Source: Thauera sp. (GTDB lineage: Bacteria > Pseudomonadota > Gammaproteobacteria > Burkholderiales > Rhodocyclaceae). Taken from it: 5,164 bases of DNA. The stretch lies in NCBI GenBank assembly GCA_023150215.1, contig JAKLLJ010000249.1:1-5164 (forward strand), read 5' to 3'. Positions 1-5,164 of the stretch are shown piece by piece. The notes under the pieces were generated by a model that did no database searches, was not told the origin of the DNA, and saw only the letters and a program-made list of their open reading frames with translations. Position 1 is the first letter of the stretch. Each line of letters starts with the position of its first letter. The position numbers were made by a program, and so were the translations under genes.

Positions 1-89
1 GCAAGTCCGTCGAGCGCGAGCCCGGAGGCGGGCCCGAGCAGGGTTGCGACAGGCCACAACAGGCCGGGTATCAGGAGCTGGATCTGCAT
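1..89 (-). CDS. Amino terminus of a phosphoglycerate-mutase-like / RpfE-type protein (partial)
   Basis: Seen: reading leftward from the ATG at 89-87, an open frame of 29 codons begins MQIQLLIPGLLWP and leaves the window without a stop. An in-frame TAG lies 11 codons upstream with no ATG, GTG or TTG between, so this ATG is the only reasonable start. No clear Shine-Dalgarno sequence precedes it. Family knowledge, from memory: a short hydrophobic opening with an LIPGLLWP-like motif is typical of betaproteobacterial proteins annotated as phosphoglycerate mutase-like or 'regulatory protein, RpfE type', often found beside recJ. Their biochemical role is not well settled. The gene is divergent from the flavoprotein gene across a 407-base spacer. 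That this is a real gene is fairly likely; the family name rests on one short motif and could be wrong. Confidence 0.6.
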   Translation of the reverse strand, partial: MQIQLLIPGLLWPVATLLGPASGLALDGL

Positions 90-116
90 CGGGACCGCAT
101 CGTTGGAAGCGGCGCG

Positions 117-125
117 AGTCTAGCA
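117..125 (-). promoter_or_regulatory. Possible extended -10 promoter for the leftward gene
   Basis: Read on the minus strand, this is TGCTAGACT: a TGn extension followed by TAGACT, which matches four of six bases of the TATAAT consensus. Transcription would start near position 110, giving a leader of about 20 bases before the ATG at 89. No recognisable -35 box lies 16-18 bases upstream; extended -10 promoters can work without one. Weak evidence based on position and a partial match. Confidence 0.25.
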
Positions 126-216
126 CGCGCGACCGCCGCGATCCGCTGCACGCGGCCCCGTGCCGCACGGTCGCGCGGGCGATTGCGCGGGGCCGCGCTG
201 GCGCGGCTGCGGCCGC

Positions 217-245
217 TTGACAGCTCGAGGACGAACGGATCCGAT
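217..245 (+). promoter_or_regulatory. Possible rightward promoter with a consensus -35 box
   Basis: A perfect TTGACA lies at 217-222. With a 17-base spacer the -10 position falls on TCCGAT (240-245), matching only three of six consensus bases, and it lies inside the 235-253 dyad. If used, it would give a leader of about 245 bases before the flavoprotein start at 497, which is long. A poor -10 overlapped by a dyad could mean an activator-dependent or repressed promoter, or the TTGACA may be chance. Confidence 0.25.
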
Positions 246-253
246 GGATCCGT
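235..253. repeat. Small inverted repeat, possible operator
   Basis: ACGGATCC (235-242) and GGATCCGT (246-253) are perfect reverse complements separated by GAT. The 19-base palindrome falls at the -10 position implied by the TTGACA at 217. A near-symmetric site of this size suits a dimeric regulator, but no regulator gene is present in the window. The dyad itself is certain; the function is inferred. Confidence 0.5.
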
Positions 254-319
254 GGCGCGCAATCCGGTGATCAGGATGGCGTCCATCAAACCGGCCCCAT
301 GCGCCCGTGTGCCCGCGGC

Positions 320-365
320 CGCATGCGCTGCGTGCGTCGTGTCGCATGCGCTGCGTGCGTCGTGT
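320..365. repeat. Perfect 23-bp tandem duplication
   Basis: Bases 320-342 and 343-365 are identical, head to tail, with no spacer. Each unit begins CGCATGCGCTGCG and ends CGTCGTGT, and each contains the palindrome GCATGC. Only two copies are present, and the bases on either side do not continue the pattern. The second copy runs directly into an AT-rich patch (AATAACT) that is unusual for this DNA. It could be a recent slippage duplication or a doubled regulator-binding site. Confidence 0.95.
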
Positions 366-404
366 AATAACTGGCCGCGTGTCACGACCAAGCCTTGCTC
401 CCGC

Positions 405-423
405 CCGCAGCGAGTCCCTGCGG
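405..423 (+). other. Small hairpin in the leader before the flavoprotein gene
   Basis: CCGCAG (405-410) and CTGCGG (418-423) can pair around the 7-base loop CGAGTCC. The stem is only 6 bp and no T-run follows, so it is not a convincing terminator. It lies about 75 bases before the start at 497. A stem of this size is expected by chance fairly often in GC-rich DNA. Confidence 0.25.
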
Positions 424-496
424 CGTGGGGCGTGATCCTCGTTCGGGAAGTCCACACCGATCGCGCCGGATGTTTCTCTTCAACCGCGGATAGCCA

Positions 497-2650
497 ATGT
501 CTCTCAGAAAGCTTCTATTTGCCGCCCTCATCGCCGCCTTGCTGGCGGGGTGGTTCGTCTTCGACCTCGGGCGCTACTTCGAGCTGCAGGCGGTCAAGGA
601 TAGCCAGCTCGCGATCGAGACCTACCGTGACCGCCATCCGCTGCTCGCACTTGCGCTCTATTTCGGGCTCTACGTCGTCGTCACCGCGCTGTCGCTGCCC
701 GGGGCCGCGCTGCTCACGCTGGTCGGTGGTGCGATCTTCGGCCTGCTGTGGGGGACGCTGGTGGTGTCGTTCGCCTCCACCCTGGGTGCCACCGCCGCCT
801 TCCTGAGCGCGCGCTTCCTGTTGCGCGACTGGGTGAGCGCTCGCTTCGGCCCGCGCCTCGCCGCCATCGACGAGGGGGTCAAGCGCGAAGGCGCGTTCTA
901 CCTGTTCACGCTTCGCCTGGTGCCCTTGTTTCCCTTCTTCCTGGTGAATCTGCTGCTCGGCCTGACCGCGATGCGCACCCGGACCTTCTTCTGGGTGAGC
1001 CAGCTCGGCATGCTCGCCGGCACCATCGTGTATGTGAATGCCGGCACGCAGCTCGCGCGCATCGACAGCCTGGGCGGCGTCCTGTCGCCCGCGCTGCTCG
1101 CTTCCTTCGTCGTGCTGGGCGTGTTTCCGCTGCTCGCGCGCCGGGTGGTGGCCCATGTGCAGCGCAGGCAGGTCACTGCGCGCTGGCCGCGGCCGGCACG
1201 TTTCGAGCGCAATCTGGTGGTCATCGGCGGCGGCAGCGCCGGCCTGGTCACGTCCTACATCGCCGCGGCGGTGAAAGCCAGGGTGACGCTGGTCGAGCGC
1301 CACAAGCTCGGCGGCGACTGCCTCAACACCGGCTGCGTGCCTTCGAAGGCGCTGATCCGCTCGGCGAGGTTCCTGGCGCAGGTCGCGCGCGCGCCCGAGT
1401 TCGGCATCGCGTCGGCCGAGGTGCGCTTCGACTTTGCCGAGGTCATGGAGCGGGTGCAGCGCATCATCGCCCAGGTCGAGCCGCACGACTCGGCCGCGCG
1501 CTACAGCGGACTGGGGGTCGAGGTGGTGCAGGGGGCGGCGCGCATCGTGTCGCCGTGGGCGGTGGAGATCGAGACCGCCGGGGGCGAACGCCGGCGTCTC
1601 ACCACGCGCGCCATCGTCATCGCCGCCGGGGCGCGCCCCACGGTGCCCGACCTGCCCGGAATCGACGACATCGGCTACCTCACCTCCGACACCGTGTGGT
1701 CGCTGCGCGCACTGCCGCGCCGGCTGCTGGTGCTTGGCGGCGGGCCGATCGGCTGCGAGCTGGCGCAGGCGTTTGCGCGCCTTGGCGCCCGCGTCACGCT
1801 GCTCCAGCGCGGCGCACGCCTGTTGCCGCGCGAGGATGCGGATGTGTCGGAGGTGGTGATGCAGCGCTTTCGCGCCGAGGGCATCGACTTGCGCCTGAAC
1901 CATCGGGCGAGCGCGTTCGTCAGCGAGGGTGAGGACAAGATCCTGCTTGCCGAGCATGCCGGCGAGGCGGTGCGCATTCCCTTCGATGCGGTGCTCCTCG
2001 CGCTCGGGCGCAGCGCCAACCTGAGCGGCTACGGGCTGGAGGAGCTGGGGGTGCGCTGCGGGCAGACGATCGAGACCAACGCCCTGCTGCAAACCAACTA
2101 CCCCAGCATCTACGCCGCCGGCGATGTCGCCGGGCCTTACCAGTTCACCCACGTTGCCGCGCACCAGGCGTGGTACGCGGCGGTCAATGCCTTGTTCGAC
2201 CCGTTCAAGACCTTCGCGGTGGACTATCGCGTCATCCCCTGGGCCACCTTCATCGATCCGGAGGTCGCCCGTGTCGGGCTCAACGAGCAGGAGGCGCGCG
2301 CGCAGGGCATCGCCTGTGAAGTGAGCACCTTCGGCATCGACGAACTCGACCGCGCCATCGCCGACAGCGCGGCGCACGGCTTCATCAAGGTGCTGACCGT
2401 GCCGGGCAAGGACCGCATCCTGGGCGTGACCATCGTCGGTGAACACGCCGGCGAGCTGATCGCCGAGTACGTGCTGGCGATGAAGCAGGGCATCGGCCTC
2501 AACAAGATGCTCGGCACCATCCATATCTATCCCACCCTGGCCGAGGCCAACAAGTATGTCGCCGGCAACTGGAAGCGCGCGCACGCGCCGCAGCGGCTGC
2601 TCGCCTGGGTGGAGCGCTTCCACCGCTGGCGGCGCGGACCGGCGGGCTGA
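497..2650 (+). CDS. TVP38/VTT membrane domain fused to FAD-dependent disulfide oxidoreductase
   Basis: Seen: 717 residues in two parts. Residues 1-220 hold about six hydrophobic segments (roughly 4-23, 48-68, 72-107, 133-158, 164-186, 194-216). They include the VTT-type elements VGGAIFG (76-82) and FTLRLVPLFPF (137-147, with R140, P143 and P146). Residues 239-700 form a complete class I pyridine-nucleotide-disulfide oxidoreductase: FAD-binding GGGSAG (244-249) with E267, redox cysteines C275 and C280 in GGDCLNTGC, a second nucleotide-binding GGGPIG (414-419), the FAD motif YAAGDV (539-544), and a dimerisation domain from about 576 ending in HIYPTLAE (676-683). Known: this class passes electrons from NAD(P)H through FAD to the disulfide; VTT proteins are membrane proteins linked to lipid movement. 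Inferred: an inner-membrane flavoenzyme with its catalytic part in the cytoplasm and an unknown substrate. Databases often call such proteins mercuric reductase or dihydrolipoyl dehydrogenase, but there is no heavy-metal-associated domain, no carboxy-terminal Cys pair, and Tyr replaces the usual His before PT. The start is supported by a weak GCGGATAG site about 4-6 bases upstream and by the hydrophobic first segment. Confidence 0.95.
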   Translation: MSLRKLLFAALIAALLAGWFVFDLGRYFELQAVKDSQLAIETYRDRHPLLALALYFGLYVVVTALSLPGAALLTLVGGAIFGLLWGTLVVSFASTLGATAAFLSARFLLRDWVSARFGPRLAAIDEGVKREGAFYLFTLRLVPLFPFFLVNLLLGLTAMRTRTFFWVSQLGMLAGTIVYVNAGTQLARIDSLGGVLSPALLASFVVLGVFPLLARRVVAHVQRRQVTARWPRPARFERNLVVIGGGSAGLVTSYIAAAVKARVTLVERHKLGGDCLNTGCVPSKALIRSARFLAQVARAPEFGIASAEVRFDFAEVMERVQRIIAQVEPHDSAARYSGLGVEVVQGAARIVSPWAVEIETAGGERRRLTTRAIVIAAGARPTVPDLPGIDDIGYLTSDTVWSLRALPRRLLVLGGGPIGCELAQAFARLGARVTLLQRGARLLPREDADVSEVVMQRFRAEGIDLRLNHRASAFVSEGEDKILLAEHAGEAVRIPFDAVLLALGRSANLSGYGLEELGVRCGQTIETNALLQTNYPSIYAAGDVAGPYQFTHVAAHQAWYAAVNALFDPFKTFAVDYRVIPWATFIDPEVARVGLNEQEARAQGIACEVSTFGIDELDRAIADSAAHGFIKVLTVPGKDRILGVTIVGEHAGELIAEYVLAMKQGIGLNKMLGTIHIYPTLAEANKYVAGNWKRAHAPQRLLAWVERFHRWRRGPAG

Positions 2651-2662
2651 CGCCGAGACGGG

Positions 2663-2735
2663 TTCGCGGCTTCCGCCGCTCCTACATGAGGTGTGGGGGC
2701 TGCGGGGTTCCTGTAGGAGCGGCGGAAGCCGCGAA
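2663..2735. repeat. REPIN: inverted pair of REP-like sequences
   Basis: Bases 2663-2686 and 2712-2735 are perfect 24-bp reverse complements around a 25-base spacer. Each arm is itself a REP-like unit: a GCGGC-TTCC-GCCGC mini-hairpin (2666-2679; mirror copy 2719-2732) followed by the tail TCCTACA. The GC hairpin plus a GTAGGAGC-type tail strongly resembles the REP sequences of Pseudomonas and related bacteria, which are moved by RAYT (REP-associated tyrosine) transposases acting in trans; no such gene lies in this window. It starts 13 bases after the flavoprotein stop. In RNA it would form a very stable stem followed by AAUUCUUU-like sequence only weakly rich in U, so it may protect the mRNA 3' end or act as an imperfect terminator. 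Confidence 0.88.
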
Positions 2736-2799
2736 TTCTTTCCGGTGCCGGGCAGGCGGGCCGGGGCTGGAGGGGCGTTGACGCGATTGTTCCGGGCGC

Positions 2800-2825
2800 G
2801 GCGGCGAGGAGCACGATTCGCCGCC
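2800..2825. repeat. 8-bp inverted repeat upstream of ygiQ
   Basis: GGCGGCGA (2800-2807) and TCGCCGCC (2818-2825) are perfect reverse complements around a 10-base loop. The right arm is followed by TTTCAACC, too poor in T for a convincing terminator. The dyad covers the place where a -35 box for the TACAAT at 2836 would lie (about 2813-2818), so it could be an operator. It could also be a weak terminator for readthrough from the flavoprotein gene. Confidence 0.4.
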
Positions 2826-2835
2826 TTTCAACCAC

Positions 2836-2839
2836 TACA

Positions 2840-2841
<2 letters not shown>
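2836..2841 (+). promoter_or_regulatory. Likely -10 box for ygiQ
   Basis: TACAAT matches five of six bases of the sigma-70 -10 consensus and stands out in very GC-rich surroundings. The last two bases are the first two of the ATG at 2840. A start of transcription about 7 bases downstream (near 2848-2850) would exclude that ATG and point to ATG 2852 (almost leaderless) or ATG 2903. No good -35 match is visible 16-18 bases upstream (ACGATT at 2813-2818). Confidence 0.42.
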
Positions 2842-5048
<2,207 letters not shown>

Positions 5049-5059
<11 letters not shown>

Positions 5060-5164
5060 CGGTCTCCAGGCGGTTGCGGCCAGCCGACTTGGCGCGGTAC
5101 ATCGCCGCGTCGGCGCGCCGCAGCAGATCCTCGGCGCGCTCGTCGCTGCCGTCGAAGCAGGCGA
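5049..5164 (-). CDS. Carboxy terminus of a GGDEF-domain diguanylate cyclase (partial)
   Basis: Seen: the last 37 codons and TGA stop (at 5051-5049) of a leftward gene entering from the right edge. The peptide contains ACFDGSDERAEDLLRRAD followed by AAMYRAKSAGRNRLE. Known: a final helix of the form LLxxADxAMYxAKxxGRNR is the hallmark end of GGDEF domains, which make cyclic di-GMP from two GTP. The catalytic GG(D/E)EF loop and any sensor or EAL domain lie outside the window, so activity and input cannot be judged. The protein ends seven residues after GRNR, so nothing follows the GGDEF domain. The gene overlaps the 3' end of ygiQ by 11 bases, tail to tail. Confidence 0.93.

Larger units (their letters stand above)
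90..496. other. Divergent intergenic region
   Basis: This 407-base spacer separates two genes transcribed away from each other, so it should hold both promoters. It contains a TTGACA hexamer, an 8-bp dyad, a 23-bp tandem duplication, a short AT-rich patch (TGTAATAACT at 363-372) directly after that duplication, and a small hairpin. Open frames crossing it on both strands encode Arg/Ala/Pro-rich proteins with no recognisable motif and look like by-products of high GC. No tRNA-like or other structured RNA was recognised. Confidence 0.75.

Noticed and set aside
320..365. Possible CRISPR array or attachment site
   Set aside because: Only two repeat units with no spacer between them, no cas gene, tRNA or integrase nearby; it is a simple tandem duplication.
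71..457. Minus-strand open frames (71-457 and 120-455) in the divergent spacer
   Set aside because: Arg/Ala-rich, no motif, mutually overlapping in different frames, and one runs into the start region of the leftward gene. Best explained by GC-rich composition.
183..806. Plus-strand open frame of 207 codons across the divergent spacer
   Set aside because: It overlaps the first 310 bases of the flavoprotein gene in another frame, translates the tandem repeat into AlaCys-rich sequence and becomes Ser/Arg/Pro-rich low complexity; no domain or ribosome site.
515..2623. A 702-codon open frame antisense to the flavoprotein gene
   Set aside because: It mirrors the real gene almost exactly; its product is Arg/Ala/His/Gln-rich without recognisable motifs. 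Long antisense frames are expected opposite GC3-biased genes.
497..2650. Mercuric reductase (merA) or lipoamide dehydrogenase (lpd) identity
   Set aside because: No heavy-metal-associated domain, no carboxy-terminal Cys pair, no other mer genes, no lipoyl complex genes nearby, Tyr in place of the catalytic His, and an added membrane domain.
2663..2735. Classical Rho-independent terminator
   Set aside because: The stem is strong, but the loop is 25 bases and the following sequence is AATTCTTT-like rather than a T-run; each arm has its own REP hairpin and tail, so REPIN is the better description, with terminator function possible.

Overview
The window is GC-rich DNA with tightly packed, GC3-biased genes. 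Gene content and protein style (a YgiQ radical SAM protein, a TVP38-domain flavoprotein, a GGDEF protein and a betaproteobacterial-looking LIPGLLWP amino terminus) suggest a betaproteobacterium of the Rhodocyclales type (Thauera, Azoarcus and relatives). That placement is inferred from protein character and was not tested by database search.

Layout from left to right. (1) At 1-89, minus strand, lies the first 29 codons of a gene running off the left edge, probably a phosphoglycerate-mutase-like (RpfE-type) protein. (2) At 90-496 is a 407-base divergent intergenic region. It holds a consensus TTGACA box with a small dyad, a perfect 23-bp tandem duplication and a weak hairpin, but no convincing gene. 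(3) At 497-2650, plus strand, is a 717-residue fusion of an amino-terminal TVP38/TMEM64 (VTT, DedA-superfamily) membrane domain with a complete pyridine-nucleotide-disulfide oxidoreductase that has a CxxxxC redox centre. (4) At 2651-2839 is a short spacer with a perfect 24-bp inverted pair of REP-like sequences (a REPIN), then an 8-bp dyad and a TACAAT -10-like hexamer. (5) At 2840-5059, plus strand, is a full-length YgiQ-family (UPF0313) radical SAM protein with a CxxxCxxC cluster motif. (6) At 5049-5164, minus strand, is the carboxy-terminal end of a GGDEF diguanylate cyclase. It converges on ygiQ and overlaps its end by 11 bases, and a 9-bp GC stem-loop lies just past its stop.

The genes do not form an obvious pathway. 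The flavoprotein and ygiQ point the same way but are separated by 189 bases containing a REPIN and a promoter-like element, so they are probably separate transcription units. I see no phage, insertion-sequence, CRISPR or defence module. The most interesting items are the membrane-flavoenzyme fusion with its altered active-site and cofactor-site residues, the REPIN, and the repeat-bearing divergent region. Apart from these, this is an ordinary chromosomal stretch.
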